NCBI GenBank assembly: GCA_948567375.1
Contig: OX419756.1
Coordinates: forward strand, 36,744,552 to 36,808,551
Direction of reading: 5' to 3'
Length of the DNA: 64,000 nt
Source: Lunularia cruciata
Lineage: Eukaryota > Streptophyta > Marchantiopsida > Lunulariales > Lunulariaceae
Of the stretch, positions 9,149 through 20,997 are shown in pieces (the first letter of the stretch is position 1; every line of letters starts with the position of its first letter). The notes under the pieces are model-generated. The model did no database searches and was not told the DNA's origin. It saw only the letters and a program-made list of their open reading frames with translations. Both the position numbers and the translations under genes were made by a program.

Positions 9149-9491
9149 TATAACAATATAGAGTTTAGCGACAAGTTAGTAGAGCTAATGAAGTAGTAAA
9201 TAAGACAAATTAGCCTAGAATATTCCATAAGTATCTAGAAAGCTTCTTGGCCAGCTTAGCTTGCACCTCAAGTAAGTAGTTTCTAGAAGGAAGCTTCTAG
9301 AAGGTTCCAACTAGCTTAGCTTGCATGCCAAGTAAGCAACTTCTAGAAGGAAGCTTCTTGAGAAGCTTATCAAGAGCCTTGTATGATCCCTATAAAAAAA
9401 GGGTTGAAACTCATGCTAGGCATTCATAGTTACCCCTCATTCCAATGTACTTCTATTCTCTTATTTCTCTCCTTGGTAACATCCTTTTACA
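9149..9491 (+). repeat. 3' LTR of element C
   Basis: The LTR begins TATAACAATATAGAG (expected TGTAACAATA, so the terminal G is mutated) and ends CTTTTACA at 9491. It is 343 bp and belongs to the same family as the LTRs of A' and A. A TATA box (CTATAAAAAAAG) lies at 9390-9401. The region 9281-9307 upstream of it is a heat-shock element array. No matching duplication can be tested because the left end of C is not in the window. Confidence 0.85.
9281..9307. promoter_or_regulatory. Heat-shock element array in the C LTR
   Basis: TTC 9281 and GAA 9286 are followed by a perfectly spaced run GAA 9290, TTC 9295, GAA 9300, TTC 9305. Another TTC/GAA pair lies at 9351-9358. The array is about 80-110 bp upstream of the TATA box at 9390, a position suited to a heat-shock-factor-driven promoter. 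The two-base spacing is seen directly; heat inducibility is inferred by analogy with heat-activated plant retroelements such as ONSEN. Confidence 0.6.
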
Positions 9492-10567
9492 CCTAAGTAT
9501 ACTTGATCCAAGATCCTACATTCTCTATTTCAAGAATTCACATGGAACCTTTTTGCACAAAGATGCAAGACTTAACTAGTAATAATAATAGAAATTTTTA
9601 AGAGGTGATTTGAATCTCAACTTGAGAAATGACCAAAACTCCAAACTTGATTATAAGCTCAACTCCAACACCTTACTTCCCAAAAGCTCCAACTTTAATC
9701 AACAAGATCTAATTTGAGATTGATCTAAACTAAAATTTATTATGCTCAACACTATAAGCACCTTTTCTACGCTCCAACCTTATTGAAAAATCATAAAAAT
9801 GTGTCACAATGCTCCCCAAATTGTCCAATTTATGTATCTAACTATGAATTCTACCCCTCTCAATTCAATTGATCATATCTCCTTGAGAGTTTGCTCATAT
9901 CACTTGATTTTAGTCATTTAATTTTAGCCTATTAGCTCCTCTCTTCAACCGTGGTCTTGTCTCCTACAATGTGCTCATGTAGCTCCTTTAATACTCAAAG
10001 AAGTCTAGCTTCCCCTATTAGGACCCAAACTCTCACAAATTTGTCATGTAGCCTCTTCATTTTTTGACAAATGGACCCTACAACTCCACCTTGAAGATCA
10101 TGAGAAAATTTAAATCCTTCCTTTCCTACAAGAGCACATGAATTATTTAATCTGAAACTTGCTTGTAAGTAAGCACTAGAAGGATGACATAATTTGGGTT
10201 TTCCATCATCGACTTCGTGAATACCGCTCCAAAATGTGCCAATATCCAATTTTGTAAATCGGCATGATATAGAATCTGAAGCTTGATGAGAAAAGAATTT
10301 GTGAGTGGAAAATTAGGATCATGAAACATCTCTTGCTCAAAATGCTTCCTACCATGCCCTAGTGTCCATGTTTTGCTAACACTCTCATTCTCAACATCCT
10401 CCTCCCACTTGAGACTCCTAAAACTAAAACACCCTTTCTCACAACTCTCCACCACATATATACATCAAAGCCTTGCAAAGGATAAGATTATACTCCACAT
10501 GGCCAACCACTTAAATATATTGCATATATATTGCTCATATGGCAATAGTTAAGCTGTGAGATCCATC
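9492..10567. other. No recognised feature; decayed minus-strand coding trace
   Basis: Just over 1 kb without a gene I can name. On the minus strand two frames (10455-10147 and 10249-9995) read like one frameshifted protein with FLIKLQILYHADLQ and AHFGAVFTKSMMEN-type sequence, but I cannot assign a family. The last five bases, CCATC at 10563-10567, are the target duplication of TG-CA copy 2; the sequence continues at 14332. Confidence 0.4.
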
Positions 10568-13500
10568 TGTGACAACCCGGCAAATATCACTTTTGCGGTA
10601 ATCGGGTAAGTAAAGTTTGTTCCCATAGAGATACAAGTCAGAATTGGTCAAATACAAAGCAAAGTAACAATTTCAGTTCTTCTTGGTTGCATCTTTAATC
10701 TCTCAGGTAGAAACCACACCCAGAAGAGAGTAATAAGCACTGACTCGCAGTCTTGTCACAAATTAACACTCCATAATCAAAACTCCATCAAATCTTTCCA
10801 AACAATCTTGATTGTGATGATCCAAGCTCTCCCAACAACGGCACTTCACTACAAAACAACTTTGCCTCAGAATTGTGTTCCGTCCCTCCACTGAAGGCAC
10901 AACTTCCTCAATCAAAATTGCTTCACATCAACTTCGCACTGCACTCACAAATGCAGAATACTACCAACACTACAATTCCTCTCAGATCTGTCAAGGCATT
11001 GCTTTGATTGCACTTCACTCAAGATCAAACACACAGAATGAAGATCAAGGCTGTGGAATCCAACATCCAACAAGCACACTGACTTGCACTTTGAATTTCT
11101 TCACACACTCACAAACACAATTGCAAAGCTGATACTTGGAATCAAGCTCAAGTGACAAGCACTGCTTCACAACACTTTGCTTTATCTATTCTCAGAAATA
11201 ATGAGCACTGAACAATAATTCTTTGCGAATGCCACTCTTAAGTAGTGAACAAATTGACAATTCTAACAACTATACCATTCTACAACAACTCTTCTAACTT
11301 GTAGATCCAAATTGACAATGCACCTCTTCATATCTGCCCCTTCAAATCTCAAATCTGTTACTACTCTAATCTGATGTCTACTTTGTCATCAGCTTTCAAA
11401 CCTGAACCCAAAGTAATTTTACTTCCTATCACTTTTTCCTCGGGTTTCATATCTTCTACTTCATCTACCAGATCCAGCAATTCTCTTTCCTGATCTACAA
11501 TTCCTATCAAAATTAAGCCTTCTAAATCTCTATCTCCCAACCCACTCTTCTCTAATGTCTCCACTGGTAACTCCAAAGACATTTGTACTCCTATGTTATC
11601 TACTTCGGGTTTTGCTCTAACATCTTTCCAAAACTTTTCTATCTCTATTTTCACCAAGTCTAATCTAATCGCAATATTATCTTCTACCTCTAAGATCTTC
11701 TTGTCTACACGAGTTTTGAGACTAATTAACAAGGCTTTCATATCTATATCCTTTGCTTGTCTTTGCCTTATCTCCTGCACCAACAACTTTAACTCGTGCA
11801 GCCTCGTCTCCTCAATCCGAATGTTGGCCTCTGTACTTAACATTGCGTTCATTTGGAGGACTATCTCCTTCAATGGCTCCAATCTTGTCTTCCTCTCACG
11901 TTCACAATCTGCAAGCCAATCTCTTGGTACATTTCCAACTCCGCCTTGAACTCGGCTTTCACTGTCTCCTTCTCCTTCTCCTTCTGGACAACCTTCTCCT
12001 CTTGATTACAAAGTAACTCTCATAATCGGTCTTCTTCTTTGTATCGTGCCGCCAACTCTCGTTGCCATAGTTGCTTCTTCTCCTTGATACTCTCCATCAC
12101 CCTATCAAGCTCTTGATCCTTTGCTGCTACTCTCGCCATAGCATGGATTACCTCTACTCTTGAATTAGCAAACTGCTGCTTCAAGATCTCATACTCCACT
12201 ACTTGTCTCTCCCTTGCTATGTCACTCTTCTTCACAAGATCCTCTCAATAACTTACTTCTCTCTTCAAGTCTTCAATTACCTGATTTCTCACCACTACCT
12301 CCGCTCGCAGCACTTCCCTTTCCTCCGCACCTTGAGTTATCCTCTTCTTCTAATCTGGTCAATACCTGCAGTACAGTCTTCACCTCTGGACATGTAGACT
12401 GCATTTCCTTCTTCTTGTGCTCCAACTTCACCAACAAAGGGCACATGATCTCCCGCAGGTACTCCATCTCCATCACTGGCAACTACTTCATCCTGCGGAG
12501 TGATCTCCCTTCTCACTTCTTGTTCTCCCGATACTTGCCTTCTTTGCTGCAGTCATCGTCTCGGAATTGATGCCTCACTTCCCAAGCTTTCGCTTACCTC
12601 TTCTTTTGCTTTACTCGGCTCCGCTTCACAATTTGCCTAACGTCTCAAGCAAACTCCTCTCTGCATTGCAATCTTCTTCTCTTCGAGCACAATTACTTTG
12701 TCTTCCAACTGTGTATTATCTTCGGCTTCAATTTCTGCTTGCACTTCTTCTTCGTATTCTTCAGCCGCTGGCGCCGATGTCATTTCTCCCCCTTCATCGC
12801 TATCGCTGCCCGTATCTCCACTCTGCAACGTTAGCTCAGGCTCTTCCTCATGTTCCGAGTCTTCAGTCTTAAGCTCGGCATCTCCTTTTGAGTCTTTGTC
12901 ATCCGACTCAATTACCACCATACCTTGCCTTGGGTTGCCTCTCCATGTCTTCCAAGGTTTCTTCATGTCTTTGGCGTCACCTTGCCGACTCCTCTTCTTT
13001 GTATTTGGGGTACTCACTATGACCTCCATGTTCTTCCCTGTCTTCGTGTAATAGTTGTCGGTGCTTCTAATCTGCAAGATGTATTGCTGCTCCTCGACGT
13101 CGACCTCTTTTCGCAAGTCAAGATGGAAGTGTGACACCATCCTAGTTCGCTCTGCCAAGTTCAGCAAATTGAGCCTGAGGTAGAAGTGTGTTGCAAACGG
13201 CACAATGTAGTGTAGAGGCAACTTATCCCGCAAATTCCACACCATTTGCCTTGTTCTCCCGTGGAAACACCTCGCCCAATTGATTGGCTCTCCTACAAAT
13301 AACTTGTGAAAGAACACCGCTTGGTGTTTCATCACATAAGTGGTTCTCTCCGGCTTCAAGATAGCCATCATGGCACTCACAATTCCTCTCTTCACAGGGT
13401 TTTTGTAGCTCTCAACTTTGTACCCATTCTTTGTCCACTTTGACGAGAAGGCATCTCTCACCTCCTGGGTTCTCTTGAGCTATCTCTCCCTTTCCCAAGA

Positions 13501-14326
13501 ACGTGGCCCCTTGCTCCAAGCTTGCTTCCTTCCCGAGTAAGAGTCTCCAATCCGACTCTGTCCAGCGAGCCGGATTTCCTCTCTTCCCGTCTTCCTTGGG
13601 TCCATCGAGACACTTACTCTCGATGATTTCTGTCATGAAACATGGAAAGCTTACTTTCTAGTTCCACGCCAGAAACGTGATCCAAAGTTAGCTCAAGACT
13701 TCAATCCTAGCTATTACATCTAACCTCCAAATCGCATGATTTCTCACTACAAATTCAAAGTTCTTCTTTCCTCCTCCCATCTCTTCTGCCTTCTCACTAT
13801 CTCTCAATTTCACTCTCGTGACTTCTCCCTTACGCACTACCACGATTCCAACTCTATTTCCCTTCCCACGATCACTTGCAAGATGACTTCTCAATGGCAA
13901 AGGAAAATTACTCGACATTTTGTCATTGCGAGTTCAATTTTTATAGAGTTGCACTTCTTCGTCTTTCTTCAGTTTGAGTTTCTACCAAGAAATCACACCT
14001 CTTGCATGCACCTGTCACTGTCAACCAACCTTTGCGCGTATGGGCTGCCGGTTTTTGAACGGTCCCTTCTTGAATTTCTTGCCCCGACAAAAGGTTGTTA
14101 GATTGTCTTCGCCTCGGGTTCAGTTCCTCCCGATACGAAGACAATTTACTTTGGGTTGTATGCTAACAGGGCATTTCCGAGTACTTTGCCTTATGACCCA
14201 AAGTCACTTTACTTTGGATTTCATCCCGAAGACTCTTTTCTTTGCCTTCTTTTGCCATATAGGCGCAATCCAACTTCTCTATACACTTCTTCTCCTTAAT
14301 TTTGAAAAGAAAATGTGGGCAGCACA
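10568..14326 (-). mobile_element. TG-CA element copy 2 (3759 bp, 5-bp target duplication CCATC)
   Basis: An inverted copy: it starts (plus strand) TGTGACAACCCGG, the complement of the family's 3' end, and finishes GGGCAGCACA, the complement of its 5' end with one change. CCATC at 10563-10567 is repeated exactly at 14327-14331. The organisation matches copy 1: tail, ORF, TATA box, leader. The ORF is broken by several stops and frameshifts, so this copy is older or decayed faster than copy 1. It lies in unassigned repeat DNA. Confidence 0.9.
11361..13918 (-). pseudogene. TG-CA element ORF, copy 2 (multiply broken)
   Basis: Read from 13918 downward this is the same protein as in copy 1. The N-terminal domain runs through 13918-13688 and 13636-13412, the core with HQAVFFHKLFVGEPINWAR lies in the 274-residue frame 13461-12637, and the coiled-coil parts are in 12482-12273, 12235-12020 and 11882-11361. 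Breaks occur between these blocks. Copy 2 keeps the codon that became a stop in copy 1, supporting the longer ancestral protein. No function can be assigned beyond that of the family. Confidence 0.8.
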
Positions 14327-14331
14327 CCATC

Positions 14332-15686
14332 ATACAACCAACTCCATTTTATGGAGATAAACCACACTAGTCTACTTTTTCATGGGCTATGCAAACCACA
14401 ACATGATAGTGTAGGCTCTTTCTAGCCTTCCACTAGAACTCTTGCAAGCTCCTCAGCTTGTCAGTCTACACTCCTTGGTAGTTTTGCTTCAAGCACTAGA
14501 AGAAATCCACCATAGGATTAAACCTTGGTACTACACTACCTCATGTAATAATACCTCCATTCGTAGTAGCACGCTCTCCAACTAGTGCACCTCCACTAGA
14601 TCCACCAATGCTACTAGAGCTAGAACTTATGGGTATTGCCAATCTACCCCTAGCAACCAAGCTTGAAGTGATGGAGATATAGCTCAAAGACCAATACTAT
14701 CTTCATAGCTCAATCTCTTCTAGTGAGCTCTACTGAACTCACAATAGTCATCTATTGATGGACCCTCCAAGTGCTAAAACAACCCGTTCCATGCAATGAA
14801 GGGTGTGAACAAAGTTGGGTTTCATATCGACTACAAATCACACCAACTATCAAACTCTTGGATGAAGTAATCTAACTCAATGGTATCCACTATACCAAAG
14901 TAGCCCTTATGGTCTTTGGAGGTCCCATAAATCTCATCCTATCCCATAACAACAATACGGATACACCAAGTGCACTCTCAATTGAATCAACTTTTATTTC
15001 AAACTCCAATTTAGAGTCAATCTCCTCGCTCATTGGGACATGAGATATAGGCTGATACCCAGTGCCACTTTGGGTGAACCCACTACGTATTGTAGTGCTA
15101 TCTCTTATGGAATCCTAAAGTACTTCACCGTGACAATGTAACTCAAATCACAATTGTAACCACCACAAGTACCCCACCAAGAACCACCACCAAGTGCCAC
15201 CAATAAGAGCCAACACCAATTGAACATCACCCACTAATGTAACTCTAACTACAACAACCACAATAGGAGAAATGATGACTTGTAACTTGCTATCACAACA
15301 CACACTTTCCTAGTCTATAGGTCATTATTTCCTACTTCACCAAAGAGAAATATAGGTAGTCCGACTGGTCATCACTCCAACCTCACTACTAGGAGCAAAC
15401 CAAAGCACTAATGCTCTAAAGTCAAGACACCTCACACAAACATAATGCAAAAATATGAAGTAGAGAATGGAAGGGGTCCAATCACAAGAAGTCTAAAAAA
15501 AACTCTCTATCTCATAAATCAACACTGGGCTAACTCTACAACCATTTGGCATTTGATATAATAGGAATGTCTACTTACTTCCTAAGCTACCAAGATCACC
15601 AAGAATGAGATCAAACTATCTTTCCTAGCCAAAGCTACATGTGTACAAGTATCAATGGGATAGTTACTAGGACAACAAGTGAATTT
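14332..15686. other. No recognised gene; unassigned repeat-like DNA
   Basis: This is the continuation of the sequence interrupted by copy 2. It has no frame longer than 60 codons and no LTR, RT or transposase motif that I can see. The AC-rich plus strand with many CCACCA and ACCACC words around 15150-15240 could be the complement of decayed coding sequence, but no protein family is recognisable. Confidence 0.3.
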
Positions 15687-15750
15687 GGACCCATTGGCTA
15701 GGGCATCAATCTAAGAACTAAAGATCTAGGGTTCAAACCCTGGTGTGTAC
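15687..15750 (+). other. tRNA-like sequence with A and B boxes, next to a solo LTR
   Basis: TTGGCTAGGGC near 15693 fits a polymerase III A box and GGTTCAAACCC at 15730-15740 fits a B box. The T arm pairs (CTAGG with CCTGG, one G-T pair) around the TTCAAAC loop. The anticodon arm is irregular with a nine-base loop and the acceptor stem does not close, so it is not a working tRNA gene. It may be a tRNA pseudogene or the head of a SINE. The solo LTR starts ten bases after the B box. Confidence 0.35.
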
Positions 15751-16663
15751 TATAACACCCATTTGTGCATGTGTGTGGTATTGTGATATTTAGCTTGGTA
15801 TTACAAGTACTTAAGAGATATTATTTATATAGAGATAAAGGATGGTTCTATATAAGTCATGGTTAGCTAAAGTTAGTCCTAGCTAAGATAGAGGAGACCT
15901 TACTTTAGAGGAAGTAGAAAAGATGAGCACCACTATTTTGAATTTTAGTGTGTTGACTTGGTATTATTCCTATAACACCCATTTGTGCATGTGTGTGGTA
16001 TTGTGATATTTAGCTTGGTATTACAAGTACTTAAGAGATATTATTTATATAGAGATAAAGGATGGTTCTATATTAGTCATGGTTAGCTAAAGTTAGTCCT
16101 AGCTAAGATAGAGGAGACCTTACTTTAGAGGAAGTAGAAAAGATGAGCACCACTATTTTGGATTTTAGTGTGTTGACTTGGTATTATTCCTAGGTGTTTG
16201 GCTTTGAGGAAAGAGTTGAGAAATCTTGGGCCCGCAAGCCTTTTTGTTTTGGGATTCTTCTTTAGTCCAAGGATAGGCCATGTGAAGGAATCCTTGACTT
16301 AGTGGTTGGGTCAAGATAAGACCACATGCTTAGGGGAATATGCCCATGTGAATGGATACTCCTTTTTACTTTTTGACTTTACTTGACAATTAGTCTAGTA
16401 ACTTGAGTTACTACGGTAATTAGTAACTTTGGTATGTAACTATTTCACAAGTATATAAACAAGGGGTGAGGAGGTACTCATCATCCTTTCATTTGCAACT
16501 ATCTCTCTCTGATTGAGTTCTCTAGTGAGCAATGTCTTGAGTCTTGGAGTGTTAGCCTTGGAGGAGTATGATGGAGTTGGGATTCCTTGCCTTCTTAGTC
16601 CATGGTGCGCTACCATAATAGCCATCAGAGGTTCATCCTGAGTGAGAGACAGGCCGGCTCACA
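15751..16663 (+). repeat. Solo LTR of the D family with a 220-bp terminal duplication
   Basis: The sequence matches the D LTR (3350-4041) end to end but is about 913 bp because the first 220 bp, starting exactly at the LTR terminus, are present twice: 15751-15970 and 15971-16190. It starts TATAACACCC and ends CTCACA. GTAC flanks both sides (15747-15750 and 16664-16667), a possible target duplication. No internal region is attached on either side, so it is a solo LTR from recombination. A TATA box lies near 16450. Confidence 0.8.
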
Positions 16664-17927
16664 GTACAATCTGGAAGGGTGGGCAAAATTTACCCAAAAA
16701 ATCATCTAAACTAGCTAGCCTCATGCCAACAAGCTGGCTTGCTTGCCTTCATAGCCTCTAAATGCTAGATGAAGCCTTTCTTCTTGCCAATTCAAACCCT
16801 CTCCAAATTTGGCCAAGCTTCACCTAACTCAAGCCAAGCTTTACCTATCTTGAGCCAAATCTATGGCAATTTGGATGACCTCTAAATATAGGCAACCTCC
16901 ATCAAATTTGGCCCAACTTGAGCCAAATCTAGGGCAATTTGGATGACCATCAAATCTAGGCAAACTCCACCAAATTTGACATAACTCCTCCGCCAAATTT
17001 GATGCAAGTCTGACATAACTCCTCTATAGTTGGTTGATCACTAAGTCCTCCACTAAATCTCCACTTGAGCCAAATTGGAAGGATAGAGATCTCCAAATCA
17101 CTAATTTGAGTAGATGGGTTCCCAACTCCGGCTTCAATTTTGAACTTCAAGCTCAACTCACATCAAATTAAATCAACCTGATTTCACCTCTTGGGCTCAA
17201 ATTGAATACCCATTATCTCAAATCGACTCCATTCCCAAAAATTTAGCCACTGCTTTTGCACACCATATGCCCCACTACAAAATCTACATCAAATTGCACA
17301 AAGCTTCTACACTTGATCACTCTTAGGGAAATCTAAATCATGATCAAAGTACCAACAATCAGTCAAGCTTGGTGATATCACCAACACCCTTAGTTTGTGC
17401 ATCCAATTTCCTCCTAACTCTCACTTCTTTGATGTAATCAATTCTTCTTCAACACAAATCACACTCAAATCAAATAGGTACTCTATTCCTCACTCAACAA
17501 TCTACTAACAATTGTGTATTAATTACAGTCAGACAACATCCACTCCCAACTACGTTACTTGAGACTACCAACCACGTACTAAGAGACTCCAAGTGATGCT
17601 TGTTGGCCTCTATCCACCATAACTAGAAACTTGAAGGCTCAACACTAGAGAAGTAAACTCTCTAGATCTGCCCTTTGAAGTTATACCCCTCTGCTTGACC
17701 TATTTTTTTAACCATTGACAACACATCCAATAGTGCAAATGGTGCAAGTGATAATGGGTCCCACCATGTGATCAATAGCTCTAACATGAAATCAGACCAT
17801 CAACAAGTAGTCCATGAGTGAGTACCAAAATACCTATGACTACCAACACTACCACTCCAACATCCAACCAAACTAGCCTCGGTGCTACAAATGTCATGAC
17901 TCTTGTTTAGCTTGTGTGCCAAGAAAA
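16664..17927. other. No recognised gene; contains a two-unit 68-bp repeat
   Basis: No coding frame longer than 66 codons and no element ends were found. The only clear structure is a direct repeat: 16849-16916 and 16917-16984 are two units of 68 bp, each with CTTGAGCCAAATCTA and GGCAATTTGGATGACC, with weaker matches to CAAATTTGG on both sides. The rest is AT-rich with no feature I can support. Confidence 0.5.
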
Positions 17928-18133
17928 ATGCTAGCTTAGCTTGCACTCAAAGTAAAGCAACTTTTAGAAGAAACGTTCCTTAGGAAGCTTTTTGGTAGCC
18001 TTGTACCCAAGTTGCCCATAAATGCTAAAGCCCAAGTCTAGGCTAGGCATTTAGAGCTTCCTTAACTTGAGAGTTCCAATGTGATCTTCCACTTTGATCT
18101 TCAATTCTCCTATTCTCTCCTTGGTCTTTTACA
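17928..18133 (+). repeat. Truncated LTR of the A/C family
   Basis: About 205 bp matching the 3' part of the LTRs at 9149-9491 and 37486-37896 (complement). It contains CTAGCTTAGCTTGCA and ends at CTTTTACA (18126-18133), the family's LTR end. The 5' third is missing and no primer site follows, so it is a decayed solo or truncated LTR. Its heat-shock-element region is degenerate. Confidence 0.7.
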
Positions 18134-18732
18134 TAGAGTCTCATGTTTATCTAGTTTTTTGGAGTTCTTAAAAGTAATGCTCAATTCTTAATCAACCAAA
18201 GAGAATTAGCTTTAGGTTCTGGTTCTTTGAAGAATAGTTCTTGTGGTACCAATAATGAGTAATATTTACTTTCACCTTAACTTGAGAACAAAAGTTGTAG
18301 GGAAGTATATGCACTCTCTTCCTTGATATATACATGAGGGATTTCTTCCTTCAATTTCTTGGGATCTTCTTCTTCTAAAGTGGATTGATGAGAAGAAGAC
18401 AACTCAAGTTTAGTTTGGAACAATTGTTTGAAGATGTTCATTAATCCAAACTTGCCTTTTTGTAAGGAAAATTGCCAAGGTGTCAACTTTCTGTTCATCT
18501 TTTCTCTCAAGATTTTCAAGTTCATCTTGAGCTCTTTTCTCTTGTGCTACATGCCACTTAACATCATGTTTATGATTTCTCTTCAAGGCTATTAAGTCAC
18601 AAGGTGTTTAAATGACTCTTGACTCCTATATCATGTGGTACTTGATTTCTTAATGATATTTATTACCTCATCTATCTTAAAATATTGCCAATCCAAAGAG
18701 TTTGTCCTTGGCAACCGAATTACCTCCAAAAG
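18134..18732. other. Unassigned DNA with a short minus-strand coiled-coil-like frame
   Basis: No known element. A minus-strand frame at 18525-18277 (82 codons) is rich in Lys, Glu and Leu, and adjoining sequence up to 18600 continues in that style after a stop, suggesting a relic of a coiled-coil protein like those of the TG-CA relatives. It is too short and broken to assign. Confidence 0.3.
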
Positions 18733-19450
18733 TTGTGTGAAATCAAATACAGCCTACTTTACAAAAAAAATAGCAAGGAATACGTTGTTTTCAAAGGGAT
18801 ATGGGTAAAAAATGATGAGACTTGAAGAGAAATGTCACAACTTACAGTTCTCTACTATTATCTATTAAACCTCTTAGGCAAGAACCACTCCTAAAAGTGA
18901 GTGGAGTCACCAAATTTGGTGCACTAAAGCAAATAGGAAACCCAAAAAACACTTTCACTTATAATACCTTTCAACTATTTCTTGAAGGTGATGATTCAGT
19001 CAACTTCAGAAAAAATACTTCTAATAAAAGGAAAACAACTCAAAAGAAGATTTTATACCTTTCCTAGAAGAAAAAACCTCAAAAGACACCTTGCATTAGC
19101 GGCAATTCTTTATCTTTTGATTTGATGATACTTCAACACTAAAACTCACTTAAGACCTATCATGCATTGCTTTGCTTCTTCCAAACTTCCAAGGTAACCC
19201 TAGCCACAAGTGCTTGTGCTCACACACACTCAACTACTTGGCTTCCTACAATGAAGATTCCTCACCACTTCTCAATCAAATACATACAATCAAATACTTG
19301 GAATTATGTAAAAGCAACAAAGGGATTTTGGCTCTTTTGCTTCATTCATGTTCAAAGGATTGAATGAATATTTACATGAACAAAAGTCTTAAATATTTTC
19401 CTACTTCTAATGATAGAAATCAATTGCAAAAGGGGGTGCAAAGATCTACC
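18733..19450 (-). mobile_element. Element E, 3' tail (divergent TG-CA relative)
   Basis: The segment aligns by eye with the tail of relative F (40381-41150) and more weakly with the tail of TG-CA copy 2. Shared blocks are TTGAAGAGAA, ACCTCTT-GG-AAGAACCACTCCTA around 18867-18900, and a later AAAGATCTACC-type block. The likely terminus is TGTGAAATC near 18733, equivalent to TGTGACAACC of copy 2. It is probably the lost end of the element whose front lies at 37897-39500, separated by insertion of A. That link is inference; it could be a separate old copy. Confidence 0.5.
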
Positions 19451-19519
19451 AAGATTGCACTTCCCTACGTGTGCATTGTATATAAAGGATTCTATTAGCT
19501 TGTTCTAACTTATCATGTT

Positions 19520-20997
19520 GACATGTAGGCCTTCTTTGAAAGAGAAGGTATTTTACTCCTTGTCACATGCTGTCAAACGACCATGTACCATTTGGAAGAA
19601 GAGATCTTCTTGTAGGGATGACCAAAACTCATTTTGGACCTTGGAGTCAATTCACATTGTCATAATTGCCGCCGTGATGAGAGGAAAAGACTTCCAATCA
19701 TGTCATTGTGATAGAGCAACAAGGATAACATGGAACTGACCTGGTTTGTACTCAAGTTTGATGTAAAAAATTGGAGTTGCTCCTCCCATCCATGGTTTTG
19801 ACTCTTCATGTGTTCCAAGTGTAAGGCTTGCAACAATGGTTTTTGATCAATTTGCATGATCACTTCTTTCCCCAAGAGATAATGCCTCCATAATTGGTGG
19901 CATATACCATTGCAAGTTGTTTCCAATCTTGAGTAGAGTAATTTCTTTTAGCCATATTTAGTTGGCAAGACACAAAGGCAATGAGATGTAGTCCATCTAG
20001 GAATTCCTATTGCAACACGGCTCCAATTGCAAAGTTAGAAGTATCAAAATCAACCACACAAGGTAGTGTAGATCATATGGTTGAAGAATGGGTCTTGAAG
20101 ACACCATATGTTTCAACTTCTGGAATGCTTCTTTGTGCTTGGTGGTCCACTGGAAGCTCAAATTCTTCCCCAAGAGGTCAATCAATGGTGCAACCACATG
20201 AGCATAATAGTGGATGAACTATTGGTAAAAATTGGCAAATCCATTTAATGCTTATACTTCTATAGCGTCCTTTGAAGTAGACCAATCAATAATGGCCTTG
20301 ATTTTTTCCTCTTCCATTTTGATCCCCTTTGATGAGATCTTGTGACCCAAGAAGGTAACTTCCTTTTGCCAAAAGGCACACTTTGACTTTTTGCAATAAA
20401 ATGTCCATTGTCGTAGTCGTCTTAGGACTTCTTGTCTTAGGATATGATTCACATGTTCAACCCATGTTTTGCTATGGATTAAGATATCATCCAAGAACAC
20501 CAACATGTACCAATCCAATAGTCCATCTAACACCCAATGTATCTGACCATGAAGATTGTTGGAGCATTAGTGAGCCCAAAGGGTGGACCTCTCCACTTAA
20601 AATACCCATACCTTGTACGAAAGGTAGTCTTTTGTACATCCTCTCTATTAGTGGGGATTTGCCAAAAACCACTGCAAAGATCCAACTTGGAAAAGTATTG
20701 TGCTCCACTCAATTGATCAAGCAAGTCATTGATCCAAGGCAAGGGATAGCAATCTTCCCTATTTGCTTATTGAGCCCACTATAATCAATACAGAAACAAA
20801 GTCCTCCATCCTTCTTCGGAACAAATAATATTGATGCTCCCCAAGGAGAGGTACTATGTTGTATGAAGTCCTTCTCCAACAACTCCATAAGTGTTTTTTG
20901 CAACTCCTCCAACTCCTTTGGTGAGAGTCGATAGATTGGTCTACTCATTGGAGTACTCCTTGGCAATAACTCAATCTTGAAGGACTAAACTCAATTT
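19520..20997 (-). pseudogene. Element A reverse transcriptase and RNase H
   Basis: Read downward from 20990, the minus strand encodes a chromovirus-type RT: IYRLSPKELEELQKTL, SPWGASILFVPKKDGG, YFSKLDLCSGFWQI, PFGLTNAPTIF, and the catalytic VFLDDILIHSKT near 20490. The thumb segment FLGHKISSKGIKMEEEK follows, then RNase H pieces with PLIDLLGKN (20190) and HYLLGKEVIMQIDQKPL (19880-19830). Frameshifts and stops separate the blocks. Upstream codons are cut at about 20997 by element B; the protease and gag of A continue at 35573-37480. Sequence after RNase H fades near 19520, so integrase is missing. Confidence 0.85.
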
